A stretch of DNA of 64,000 nucleotides from CAVQWT01 sp963717705 (GTDB lineage Bacteria; Pseudomonadota; Gammaproteobacteria; Burkholderiales; Casimicrobiaceae), in NCBI GenBank assembly GCA_963717705.1, contig CAVQWT010000004.1, positions 558,001-622,000 on the forward strand, written 5' to 3'. Positions within the stretch are counted from its first letter, which is position 1; each line of letters opens with the position of its first letter. A program made the position numbers and the translations under genes. The notes under the pieces are model-generated. The model saw only the letters and a program-made list of their open reading frames with translations. It was not told the origin of the DNA and did not search any database. This document shows positions 15,767-24,139 of the stretch, in pieces.

Positions 15767-17526
15767 ACGCCGCCCAGGTAGGCTTCGAGCACTGCCGGGT
15801 GCTTCTGCATCTCGGCCGGCAGGCCTTCGGCGATCTTCTCGCCGAAGTCCATCACCACCAGCCGGTCGGTGAGGCCCATGACGAAGTCCATGTCGTGCTC
15901 GACCAGCAGGATCGTCATGCCCTGCGCCTTGAGCTGCCGCAGCAGCGCCGCGAGCTCCTGCTTCTCGAGGTAGCGCAGGCCGGCGGCCGGCTCGTCGAGG
16001 AGCAGCAGCGTCGGGTCGGCCGCGAGCGCGCGCGCGATTTCGACGATCCGCTGCTTGCCGAGCGGCAGGCTGCCCGCGGCGTCGTGCAGGTGGGCCGCGA
16101 GTCCGCAGCGCTCGATCGCCCGCGCGGCTTCCGCCCGCGTGCGCGCCTCCTCGGCGCGATCGAGGCGCAGCGCCGCGGTGATCACGCCTGCCCTTCCGCG
16201 CAGATACGCCCCCAGCGCGACGTTGTCGAGCACCGACATCCCGGCGACCAGCTTGACGTGCTGGAAGGTGCGGCCGATGCCCTTGCGCGCGATCACGTAC
16301 GGCGCGCGGCTGCCGATCGACTCGCCGCGGAAGATCACCTCGCCCGAGGTCAGCGGCGCCGCACCGGAGATGAGGCTGAAGGTCGTGCTCTTGCCGGCGC
16401 CGTTGGGACCGATGAGGCCGAGAATTTCGCCGGCGCGGATCTCGAACGACAGGTCGTTGACCGCGACCAGCCCGCCGAACTGCTTGCGCGCCGCCTTCAC
16501 CTCGAGCAGCGGCCCGACGGTCGCCGGCGGGTCGCGCCGCGGCAGCGGCGGCGCGTCCGGAACGGCCGGCGGTGCTCCGGGCGGCAGCAGCCTGGCCAGC
16601 CAGGGCCACAGGCCGTCACGGGCGAACTGCAGCAGCAGCACCATGAGGACGCCGAACACGATGATCTCGAAGTTCCCGCTGCGGCCGAGGATGTGCGGGA
16701 GGATGTCCTGCAGCAGCTGCTTGGCGATCGTCAGCACCGTCGCGCCGACCACCGCGCCCCAGACGCTGCCGGCGCCGCCGACGACCGCCATGAACAGGTA
16801 CTCGATGCCCTGGTTGATGCCGAACGGCGTCGGGTTGACGAACCGCTGCAGGTGCGCGTACAGCCAGCCCGAGATGCAGGCGAGCAGCGCCGCGTAGACG
16901 AAGGCGACGATCTTGAGCCGTGCGCCGTCGACGCCGAACGCCTCGGCCATGTCCTGGCCGCCCTTCAGTGCGCGGATCGCCCGGCCGGGCCGGGAGTCCA
17001 GCAGATTGTCGGTCGACCACAGCGCCGCCAGCGTGATCGCCCAGATCAGGTAGTAGAACCAGCGCTCGTCGCGCAGCTCGACCCCGGCGACCGACAGCGG
17101 CGGGATTCCGGTGATGCCGGTGTGGCCACCCATCCACCCGAGGTTGCCGAACAGGAAGTACAGGCTGATGCCCCAGGCGATCGTCGCCAGCGGCAGGTAG
17201 TGCCCCCGCATCCGCAGCGTGATGAAGCCAAGGAACAGCGCCACCGCCAGCGTCAGTGCGAGCCCGATGGCCAGGTTGACCCACGGTGACATCTGGTACT
17301 GGGTGCACAGCAGCGCCGTCGTGTAGGCACCGATGCCGACGAACGCCGCCTGGCCGAACGACGTCTGCCCCGCGACGCCGGTCAGCAGCACGAGGCCGAG
17401 CGCGACGATGCTGTAGAGGCCGATGTAGTTCGCCACCGTCACCCAGAACGGCGGCGCGACCACGGGCAGCGCGACCAGCAGCGCGACGAATCCCGCGAAC
17501 ACCAGCACGGCGCCGCGGCGGGTCAT
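15763..17526 (-). CDS. livM: Fused branched-chain amino acid permease/ATPase (LivM-LivG)
   Basis: One uninterrupted 587-codon frame joins two subunits that are separate in E. coli. Residues 1 to about 310 are a LivM-type permease with eight or more hydrophobic segments and the GQTSFGQAAFVGIGAY motif. After a proline-rich linker (about 315-340) comes a LivG ATPase with Walker A GPNGAGKSTT, Walker B LLLLDEPAAGL and the LivG-type signature SLPLGKQRIVEIARAL. No start codon with a ribosome site is needed for the second half. Such fusions are known in Burkholderiales. The stop overlaps livF by 4 nt, and livH ends 46 nt upstream. Confidence 0.93.
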   Translation of the reverse strand: MTRRGAVLVFAGFVALLVALPVVAPPFWVTVANYIGLYSIVALGLVLLTGVAGQTSFGQAAFVGIGAYTTALLCTQYQMSPWVNLAIGLALTLAVALFLGFITLRMRGHYLPLATIAWGISLYFLFGNLGWMGGHTGITGIPPLSVAGVELRDERWFYYLIWAITLAALWSTDNLLDSRPGRAIRALKGGQDMAEAFGVDGARLKIVAFVYAALLACISGWLYAHLQRFVNPTPFGINQGIEYLFMAVVGGAGSVWGAVVGATVLTIAKQLLQDILPHILGRSGNFEIIVFGVLMVLLLQFARDGLWPWLARLLPPGAPPAVPDAPPLPRRDPPATVGPLLEVKAARKQFGGLVAVNDLSFEIRAGEILGLIGPNGAGKSTTFSLISGAAPLTSGEVIFRGESIGSRAPYVIARKGIGRTFQHVKLVAGMSVLDNVALGAYLRGRAGVITAALRLDRAEEARTRAEAARAIERCGLAAHLHDAAGSLPLGKQRIVEIARALAADPTLLLLDEPAAGLRYLEKQELAALLRQLKAQGMTILLVEHDMDFVMGLTDRLVVMDFGEKIAEGLPAEMQKHPAVLEAYLGGV

Positions 17527-17572
17527 CGTTGCAGTCCCCGGAAGCCGCGATCGCAGCGCGGTGTCGCGGCGG

Positions 17573-18628
17573 TCATTCGTCCTCCTCGTGGTGCTGCGCG
17601 GTCAGGCTGCGCCAGAGCAGGACCGGAATGATCAGCGTGAACACGATCACTTCCTTGAACCCGCTCGCGAAGAACGAAGCGAACGCCTCGATCAGCCCGA
17701 CCAGCAGCGCACCGGCGGCGGCGAGGGGGTAGCTCGCGAGGCCGCCGATGATCGCGCCGACGAAGCCCTTGAGGCTGATGAGGAAGCCCGAGTCGTAGTA
17801 GACGGTCGTGATCGGCCCGATCAGCACGCCGGACAGCGCGCAGAGCAGCGCGGCTAGAGTGAACGTCAGCATGCCGGTGAACGTAGGGGAAACGCCGACC
17901 AGCCGGGCGCCGACGCGGTTCAGCGCGGTCGCGCGAAGCGCCTTGCCGTAGAGCGTCCGGCCGAAGAACAGCGCCAGCGCGGCAATCAGCACCAGGCTGG
18001 TCAGCACGACGATCAGGCTCTGCAGGCTCACGGTGACGGCGCCAACGGTGAACGAGCCGGCGGCAAACGCCGGGGTGCGCGAGCCCTCGGCGCCGAAGAA
18101 CAGCAGGCCCAGCCCGAGCAGCGCGAAATGCACGGCGACCGAGACGATCAGCAGCACCAGCACGCTCGCCTCGGCGACCGGCTGGTAGACGATCCGGTAG
18201 AGCAGCGGCCCGAGCGCGGTGACGATGGCGAGCGCGACGAGGATCTGCGCCCAGAGCGGGAGCTCGATGCGCGTCAGCAGGAAGGCGGCGCCTGCGATCA
18301 GCACCGGGATGCCCGTCCACTTGGCCATCTGCACCGGCACCCGGTGCCGCTCGCCGCGGCGGGAACACGACCACGCCTCCATCAGCCCGGCGATCAGCGC
18401 CATGCCGACGAGGAGGCTCACCGTCCCCGGTGGCTGCGTCGGCGGCAGGCCGTTGACGGGCTGCAGCGCCGCCAGCGTCAGCGTGCCGAACGCGACGAAC
18501 TCGCCCGACGGGACCCAGATCACCCGGGTGACGGCGAACACCAGCACCAGCGCCAGCGCCAGCAGCGCGTAGATCGCGCCGTTGGTGATGCCGTCCTGCA
18601 CCAGCAGGGCGAAGATCGAGAGATCCAT
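17573..18628 (-). CDS. livH: Branched-chain amino acid ABC permease LivH
   Basis: The 351-residue integral membrane protein is the second permease of the Liv system. It opens with the typical LivH segment ALLVQDGITNGAIYALLALALVLVF, in which the first residues face the substrate path, and it has about nine hydrophobic stretches. Residues 100-160 form an extra loop and helices (HRVPVQMAKWTG and on), as in the longer betaproteobacterial LivH proteins. I chose the ATG at 18628 (MDLSIFALLV); in-frame starts further upstream add unconserved residues. It is separated from livK by a hairpin terminator and 110 nt. Confidence 0.92.
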   Translation of the reverse strand: MDLSIFALLVQDGITNGAIYALLALALVLVFAVTRVIWVPSGEFVAFGTLTLAALQPVNGLPPTQPPGTVSLLVGMALIAGLMEAWSCSRRGERHRVPVQMAKWTGIPVLIAGAAFLLTRIELPLWAQILVALAIVTALGPLLYRIVYQPVAEASVLVLLIVSVAVHFALLGLGLLFFGAEGSRTPAFAAGSFTVGAVTVSLQSLIVVLTSLVLIAALALFFGRTLYGKALRATALNRVGARLVGVSPTFTGMLTFTLAALLCALSGVLIGPITTVYYDSGFLISLKGFVGAIIGGLASYPLAAAGALLVGLIEAFASFFASGFKEVIVFTLIIPVLLWRSLTAQHHEEDE

Positions 18629-18691
18629 CGTGGACGCTCGGTTGGGCCGGGAACCTGCGGTGCCCGGCACGCTCGCCGGGCAGCGGACATG

Positions 18692-18722
18692 AAAAAGCCG
18701 GCTGCGCGAGGGCAGCCGGCTT
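18692..18722 (-). terminator. Rho-independent terminator/attenuator between livK and livH
   Basis: An 11-bp perfect stem (AGCCGGCTGC and its complement, extended by one A-T pair) with a 6-nt loop is followed on the minus strand by a run of T. It sits 16 nt after the livK stop and before livH. It would make most transcripts monocistronic for the binding protein while some read into the transporter genes. Confidence 0.85.
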
Positions 18723-18738
18723 CCTCAGCGAGGGTCGA

Positions 18739-19881
18739 TCACTTCTGCAGCACCCACTTGCCGTTTTCGATCTTCACCATCACGCGGGCCCGGTTGTCGA
18801 GGCCGTTGTGGTCGTTCGCGGTCATCACGAACACGCCGTGCGTGGCCGGCACCGTCGTCGTCTCCAGCGCGTCGCGCAGCGCCGCCCGGAACTCCTTCGT
18901 GCCCGGCTTCGCCTTCTTCAGCGCCTCCGGGATCGCCTTCGCCAGCAGCAGGTACGAGTCGTAGGCGTGCCCGCCGAACGTCGAGCGCGTGCCGAACTTC
19001 TGCTCGTACTTGGTGACGTAGTCGGCGGCGACCTTCTTGCTCGCGTTGCTGTCGGGCAGCTGCTCCCAGACCAGCATCGGGCCCGACGGCAGGTAGGTGC
19101 CGTTGCCGTCGTTGCCGACGACGCGCAGGAAGTCGGGATTGGCCACGCCGTGCGTCTGGTAGATCTTGCCCTTGTAGTTGCGCGCAACCAGTTCCTTCTG
19201 CGGCGTCGCTCCCGGGGTTCCGGCGGCGCCGATCAGGATCGCGTCGGGACCGGCGGAAACGAGCTTCAGCACCTGTCCGGTGACCGACGCGTCGTTGCGG
19301 TTGTACTTTTCCTCGGCGACGACCTTGATGCCGGCGGTCTGCGCCGACCGCTTCATCTCGGCCAGCCAGCCGTCGCCGTAGGCATCGGCAAACCCGATGT
19401 AGCCCAGCGTCTTCACGCCGTTGGCCTTCATGTGGACGGCGATCGCGTCGGCCATCAGCGAGTCGCTCTGCGGCGTCTTGAACACCCATTTCGTCTTGGG
19501 ACTCGCCGGATCGACGATGCGCGCGGACGCGGCCATCGAGATCATCGGCGTCTCGGCGTCGGCGACGACGTCGGCCATCGCCAGCGAGTTGGGCGTGATG
19601 GTCGAGCCGATGATGACGTCGACCTTGTTCTCGCTCAGCAGCTTGCGGGTGTTGGTCACGGCCTTGGTCGTGTCCGAGCCGTCGTCGAGGATGATGTAGT
19701 TGACCTTCTCGCCGCCGATCGTCGCCGGCATCAGCTCGAAGGTGTTCTTCTCGGGGATGCCCAGCGAGGCGGCGGGACCGGTGGCGGACAGCGTCACCCC
19801 CACGTTGATGTCGGCCTGCGCGGCGCCCGCGCTCAGGGCCAGCGCGGCGAGCAGCACCGGCACAAGCTTGCGTTGATACAT
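18739..19881 (-). CDS. livK: Branched-chain amino acid ABC transporter substrate-binding protein
   Basis: This is the periplasmic receptor that delivers ligand to LivH/LivM. It is 380 residues long with a clear Sec signal (MYQRKLVPVLLAALALSAGA, cut after AQA) and the type I periplasmic fold: DINVGVTLSATGPAASLGI then STITPNSLAMADVVADAETPMIS. GGAGGAC lies 6 nt before the ATG, the strongest ribosome site on this strand, consistent with high expression. The substrate cannot be fixed from sequence. This family also binds amides, urea and aromatic acids. The gene is first in the liv operon and is followed by a terminator. Confidence 0.93.
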   Translation of the reverse strand: MYQRKLVPVLLAALALSAGAAQADINVGVTLSATGPAASLGIPEKNTFELMPATIGGEKVNYIILDDGSDTTKAVTNTRKLLSENKVDVIIGSTITPNSLAMADVVADAETPMISMAASARIVDPASPKTKWVFKTPQSDSLMADAIAVHMKANGVKTLGYIGFADAYGDGWLAEMKRSAQTAGIKVVAEEKYNRNDASVTGQVLKLVSAGPDAILIGAAGTPGATPQKELVARNYKGKIYQTHGVANPDFLRVVGNDGNGTYLPSGPMLVWEQLPDSNASKKVAADYVTKYEQKFGTRSTFGGHAYDSYLLLAKAIPEALKKAKPGTKEFRAALRDALETTTVPATHGVFVMTANDHNGLDNRARVMVKIENGKWVLQK

Positions 19882-20152
19882 GAAGTCCTCCTGGACCGGA
19901 TGGAAAGTAACCGTGCGCGGGGACATTCCGGCGCCGGGGCCGTCTTGTTCGTATTGGGCGGTGCACCGTCGGGCGCACTGCGGGGAGGCGGCATTGCGCC
20001 CGATTCTGCCCAAGCCCTGCCCCGCGGTCAACGCCGCCGGCGCGACCGGCCGCCGCACCCGGCCCCTTGCACGCCGCGGACGGCGCCCGCCCCGCCCCTG
20101 GTCGCCGCCAGCCGCCGCCGCTTCGTCGGCGGCGAAGTGCGGCGCCGGGTCG

Positions 20153-20587
20153 TCACTTCTTCAGCAGATCGCGGATCTCCCGCAGCAGCGCGACATCCTC
20201 CGGCGTCGGCGCCGGCGCGGCCGGGGCCGCGTCGAACTTCGACTTGGCCGCATTGAAGCGCTTGATGATCCAGAAGATCACGAAGGCAAGGATGATGAAG
20301 TTCAGCGTCACGGTGATCAGGTTGCCCCAGGCCAGCAGCGGAACGCCGGCCTTGGTCAGCGCCTCGTACGTCATCGGCCCGGCGTAATTCGGCGGCGCGC
20401 TGCCCAGCATGACGAACTTGTTCGAGAAGTCGAGGCCGCCGGTGACGAGTCCGATCACCGGCATGATGATGTCCCTGACCAGCGAATCGACGATCCTGCC
20501 GAACGCCGCGCCGATGATGACGCCGACGGCGAGATCGATGACGTTGCCCTTGAGCGCGAACGCGCGGAATTCCTGCAGCATCGACAT
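20153..20587 (-). CDS. mscL: Large-conductance mechanosensitive channel MscL
   Basis: MscL is the emergency release valve for hypo-osmotic shock. The 144-residue protein has the conserved N-terminal helix MSMLQEFRAFALKGNVIDLA, the pore-lining first membrane helix VGVIIGAAFGRIVDSLV, the second membrane helix (ITVTLNFIILAFVIFWIIK) and a charged C-terminal helix ending REIRDLLKK. GGGAGA precedes the start. It lies 24 nt downstream of the PII gene on the same strand and is probably cotranscribed with it. Confidence 0.96.
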   Translation of the reverse strand: MSMLQEFRAFALKGNVIDLAVGVIIGAAFGRIVDSLVRDIIMPVIGLVTGGLDFSNKFVMLGSAPPNYAGPMTYEALTKAGVPLLAWGNLITVTLNFIILAFVIFWIIKRFNAAKSKFDAAPAAPAPTPEDVALLREIRDLLKK

Positions 20588-20611
20588 GCGGTGTCTCCCT
20601 GCGACGGTTGA

Positions 20612-20950
20612 TCAGACGGCGGCTTCGCCGGCTTCGCCGGTGCGGATGCGCACGACCTGCTCGACCGCGGTGACGAAGATCTTGCCGTCGCCGATCTTGC
20701 CGGTGTGCGCCGCCTTGATGATCGCCTCGATCGCGGCGTCGACCTGATTGTCGGCGAGCACGACCTCGACCTTGACCTTCGGCAGGAAGTCGACGACGTA
20801 CTCGGCTCCGCGGTAGAGCTCGGTGTGGCCCTTCTGGCGCCCGAAGCCCTTCACTTCGGTGACGGTGAGGCCGGTGACGCCGATTTCCGACAGCGCTTCC
20901 CGGACTTCGTCCAGCTTGAACGGCTTGATGATCGCTTCGACTTTTTTCAT
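20612..20950 (-). CDS. glnB: Nitrogen regulatory protein P-II
   Basis: PII integrates 2-oxoglutarate, ATP/ADP and, through uridylylation, glutamine status, and controls GlnE, NtrB and ammonium channels. The 112-residue protein has the complete signature. Y51, the uridylylation target, is in the T-loop GHTELYRGAEY, and the C-terminal signature is GKIGDGKIFV. No amtB is adjacent, which favours GlnB over GlnK. The order nadE-glnB is common in Betaproteobacteria. Its likely target GlnE is encoded in this window (7.8-10.6 kb). Confidence 0.95.
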   Translation of the reverse strand: MKKVEAIIKPFKLDEVREALSEIGVTGLTVTEVKGFGRQKGHTELYRGAEYVVDFLPKVKVEVVLADNQVDAAIEAIIKAAHTGKIGDGKIFVTAVEQVVRIRTGEAGEAAV

Positions 20951-21122
20951 GGCGAGAAGGCGGTGGGAGAGGGATTTCGAGCTTACACGAGGAGCGCGGC
21001 AGGGACTAGGGGCGCGGCCGCCCGGGAACCATGCGGAGGCGAACCGGGGGAGCCCAACGCGGCCCGGCGCCGCGCTCCCGGCTTCCGCAGCCCGGCGGGG
21101 CGGTGGCAGCCCGCGCCGGCAC

Positions 21123-22769
21123 TCAGGCCGCCGGGGACGCGGCCGGAACGTCGTTCCAGTCGCTCCACGCCGAGGTGATCGGATACCGCCAGTCCTTGCC
21201 GAAGCCGCGCGGCGTGATGCGGATGCCCACCGCTGCCTGCCGCCGCTTGTACTCCGAAATCTTTATCAGCCGGACGACCTGCCGGACCGCATCCGCCGGG
21301 TAGCCCAGCGCGACGATCTCCGCCGGGCTGCGGTCCTGCTCGACGTAGGCCTCCAGGATGCCGTCGAGCACGTCGTAGGGAGGCAGCGAGTCCTGGTCGG
21401 TCTGGTCGGGACGGAGTTCGGCCGAGGGTGCGCGGGTGATGATGCGCTCGGGAATGATGCGGCCGAACTCGTTGCGGTAGCGCGCCAGCCGGTAGACCAG
21501 CGTCTTCGACAGATCCTTCAGCACCGCGAACCCGCCGGCCATGTCGCCGTAGAGTGTCGCGTAGCCCACCGCCATCTCCGACTTGTTGCCGGTCGTGAGC
21601 ACGATCGAGCCCGACTTGTTCGACAGCGCCATCAGCAGGGTGCCGCGGATACGGGCCTGGATGTTCTCCTCGGTCGCGTCCGGCGGGCGCCCGGCGAGTT
21701 CGGCAGCGAGGCTTTCGTCGAAGGCGTTCATCATCGGCGCGATGGGTATCTCGTCGTAGCGCACGCCGGTGAGGCCGGCCATCGTCCGCGCGTCCTCGAG
21801 GCTGATCGGCGCGTTGTAGGGCGACGGCATCATCACCGCGCGCACCGCGTCGCGCCCGAGCGCATCGACGGCGACGGCGAGCGTCAGCGCGGAGTCGATC
21901 CCGCCCGACAGGCCGACGATGACGCCGGGGAAGCGGTTCTTGCGGACGTAGTCGCGCACTCCCGTCACCAGCGCCGGGTAGACCTGCGCTTCCAGCCGCT
22001 CCTCGAGGCCGCCGCGCACCGGCCGCGGCACCACGCCGTCGAACGCCGCGAGCGCGACCGTCTCGTGCCACGCCGGCAGCTGCTGGACGACGTCGCCGCG
22101 CGCATCGGTGACGAACGACGCACCGTCGAACACCAGCTCGTCCTGCCCCCCGACGCGATTCACGTAGACGATGGGAAGGCCGGTCTCGCGCGCGCGCGCC
22201 GCGGTCTGGTCGCGCCGCAGGGTCTGCTGCCGGGTGTGGTACGGCGAACCGTTGGCGACGATCAGGCACTGCGCGCCGGCCGCCTTCGCCTGCGCCGCGG
22301 GCCCGGCGAACCAGAGGTCCTCGCAGATGATCAGGCCGCAGGCGACGCCATCGACGTCGACGATGCACGCCGCGTCGCCGGGCTCGAAGTAGCGCTCCTC
22401 GTCGAACACGGTGTAGTTCGGCAGCCGCTGCTTGCGGTACAGGTCCGCGACGCGACCGCCGGCAAGCACCGCCAGCGCGTTGTGGCACCGTCCGTGTCCG
22501 GCGTCCTCCGGAAAGCCGACCAGCACGGCGGTACGCGGCGCGGCGGTGTCGAGGGCCACGGCCAGCGCCGCGAGCTCGCGTGCGCAGGCGGCGATGAACG
22601 CCGGGCGCAGCAGCAGGTCCTCCGGCGGATAGCCGCACAGCGAGAGCTCGGGGGTCACCACCAGCCGCGCGCCCGCGCGTGCGGCGTCGGCCGCGGCGGT
22701 CAGGATCGCCCGCGCGTTGCCGGCGAGGTCGCCGACCTGCTGGTCGAGTTGGGCGAGCGCGATCTGCAC
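21123..22769 (-). CDS. nadE: Glutamine-dependent NAD+ synthetase NadE
   Basis: NadE amidates deamido-NAD to NAD using ammonia released from glutamine. Two domains are visible in 548 residues. The N-terminal glutaminase of the nitrilase fold has E41 (VTPELSLCGYP), K113 (YRKQRLPNY) and C149 (IICEDLW). The C-terminal synthetase has the PP-loop GLSGGIDSAL at about residues 286-295. I chose GTG at 22769 (reading QIALAQLDQQ after the initiator) because no ATG lies between the upstream stop-free leader and the conserved start. A -10-like TACCAT (22777-22782) is only 7 nt upstream, so the mRNA may be leaderless. The 172 nt between its stop and the PII start hold no gene I can see. Confidence 0.95.
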   Translation of the reverse strand: MQIALAQLDQQVGDLAGNARAILTAAADAARAGARLVVTPELSLCGYPPEDLLLRPAFIAACARELAALAVALDTAAPRTAVLVGFPEDAGHGRCHNALAVLAGGRVADLYRKQRLPNYTVFDEERYFEPGDAACIVDVDGVACGLIICEDLWFAGPAAQAKAAGAQCLIVANGSPYHTRQQTLRRDQTAARARETGLPIVYVNRVGGQDELVFDGASFVTDARGDVVQQLPAWHETVALAAFDGVVPRPVRGGLEERLEAQVYPALVTGVRDYVRKNRFPGVIVGLSGGIDSALTLAVAVDALGRDAVRAVMMPSPYNAPISLEDARTMAGLTGVRYDEIPIAPMMNAFDESLAAELAGRPPDATEENIQARIRGTLLMALSNKSGSIVLTTGNKSEMAVGYATLYGDMAGGFAVLKDLSKTLVYRLARYRNEFGRIIPERIITRAPSAELRPDQTDQDSLPPYDVLDGILEAYVEQDRSPAEIVALGYPADAVRQVVRLIKISEYKRRQAAVGIRITPRGFGKDWRYPITSAWSDWNDVPAASPAA

Positions 22770-22776
22770 GCCGAAA

Positions 22777-22782
22777 ATGGTA
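22777..22782 (-). promoter_or_regulatory. Candidate -10 box of nadE
   Basis: TACCAT on the minus strand lies 7 nt before the nadE GTG, so transcription would begin at or next to the start codon. No -35 consensus is visible. Confidence 0.3.
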
Positions 22783-22891
22783 GCACGCGGGGCGCGCGTC
22801 CCGTTGCGTCGCGCCGAAGATCGTCCGCGTTGACTGGACAGGCGCCGGTGCGCCTTGCTTTGCGCCGTCGTTGCCGCAAGAATCCGTGACG

Positions 22892-24133
22892 ATGTCCACC
22901 ACCGCCCTCCCCTCCGGCGCCGCAACGGTGCCGGCCACGATGCCAGCCATCCCCGGTACCGCCGCCGCGCCCGCGCCTGCCGTCCGCAACGACGTGCCGC
23001 TATCCGCGATCGCGCCGGCCGACTGGGACCGCCTGGCGGGCGGTGCGCCGCTCGCCTCGCACGCCTTCCTGGATGCGCTGCACCAGACCGGCTGCGCGTC
23101 GCCGGCGACCGGGTGGACCCCGCGCTACCTGACGGCGTGGCGCGACGGCACGCTCGTCGGCGCGATGCCGCTCTACGCCAAAACGCACTCGTACGGCGAG
23201 TACGTGTTCGATTGGGCCTGGGCCGATGCCTACCGGCGCTACGGCCGCCGCTATTACCCGAAACTGGTCGCAGCGCTGCCGTTCACCCCGGCGTCGGGAC
23301 CGCGCCTGCTTGCCGGCGACGACGCCGCCCGCGCCGCGCTGCTGGCCTCCGCACTGGACGAGGTGCACCGGACGGGACCCGCGGCGCCGTCGTCATTGCA
23401 CCTGCTGTTCATCACCGCGGCCGAATCGGCACTGGCGGAGCGGGCCGGCATGATGATCCGGCACGGCGTGCAGTTCCGTTGGGAGAACCGCGGCTACCGC
23501 GACTTCGGCGACTACCTCGCGGCGTTCAACCACGACAAGCGCAAGAAGGTGAAGCAGGAGCGGCGCCGCGTCGCCGACGCCGGCGTGACGTTCGAACGCA
23601 GGACCGGGACGGCGATCACCTCCGACGACTGGGCGTTGTTCCACCGCTGCTACGTCACCACCTACCAGGCGCACCACAGCACGCCGTACCTGTCGCTGCC
23701 GTTCTTCCGGCGCATCGGCGCGACGATGGGCGACCAGCTGCTGCTGGCGATCGGCCGTCGCGACGGCGTGCCGGTGTGCGCGGCGCTCGACGTGTTCGAC
23801 GCGACCACGCTGTGGGGACGCTACTGGGGCGCGCTCGATTACGTGCCGGGCCTGCACTTCGAGGCCTGCTACTACCAGGCGATCGAATTCTGCATCGAGC
23901 GCGGGATCGCGGCGTTCGAGGGCGGCGCGCAGGGTGTGCACAAGCTCGCCCGCGGGCTGACGCCGGTCACGACGCACTCGGCGCACGCGCTCGCCGACCC
24001 GGACTTCGCGGAACCGGTGGCGGAATTCTGCGCGCGCGAACGGATCGACGTCGCGCACACCGTCGACGAACTCGCCGAATCGACGCCTTTCCGCCGCGAC
24101 GGCGACGGCGACGGCGGCGGCGGCGGCGGCTGA
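22892..24133 (+). CDS. DUF482/FemAB-like GNAT-fold protein
   Basis: The 413-residue protein belongs to the DUF482 (FemAB-like) family, double-GNAT proteins related to peptidoglycan-crosslinking aminoacyltransferases. Typical features seen are SHAFLDALHQTGCAS near residue 60, YGEYVFDWAWADAYRRYGRRYYPKL, the basic patch NHDKRKKVKQERRRV and a late LARGLTPV segment. The substrate is unknown. The C-terminus ends in an Asp-Gly then Gly-only stretch encoded by a GGC repeat (about 24,100-24,130). The start at 22892 follows a TTG/GTG-rich leader, and an upstream in-frame TTG is possible. The histone-deacetylase-like gene begins 6 nt after the stop, so the two are almost certainly cotranscribed. Confidence 0.85.
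   Translation: MSTTALPSGAATVPATMPAIPGTAAAPAPAVRNDVPLSAIAPADWDRLAGGAPLASHAFLDALHQTGCASPATGWTPRYLTAWRDGTLVGAMPLYAKTHSYGEYVFDWAWADAYRRYGRRYYPKLVAALPFTPASGPRLLAGDDAARAALLASALDEVHRTGPAAPSSLHLLFITAAESALAERAGMMIRHGVQFRWENRGYRDFGDYLAAFNHDKRKKVKQERRRVADAGVTFERRTGTAITSDDWALFHRCYVTTYQAHHSTPYLSLPFFRRIGATMGDQLLLAIGRRDGVPVCAALDVFDATTLWGRYWGALDYVPGLHFEACYYQAIEFCIERGIAAFEGGAQGVHKLARGLTPVTTHSAHALADPDFAEPVAEFCARERIDVAHTVDELAESTPFRRDGDGDGGGGGG
24100..24130 (+). repeat. GAC/GGC trinucleotide repeat at the 3' end of the DUF482 gene
   Basis: About ten trinucleotides alternate GAC and GGC and then become pure GGC up to the stop codon, encoding Asp-Gly pairs and a six-glycine tail. Length change by slippage would alter only the tail, because the repeat unit is three bases. 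Confidence 0.7.
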
Positions 24134-24139
24134 ACGGTC

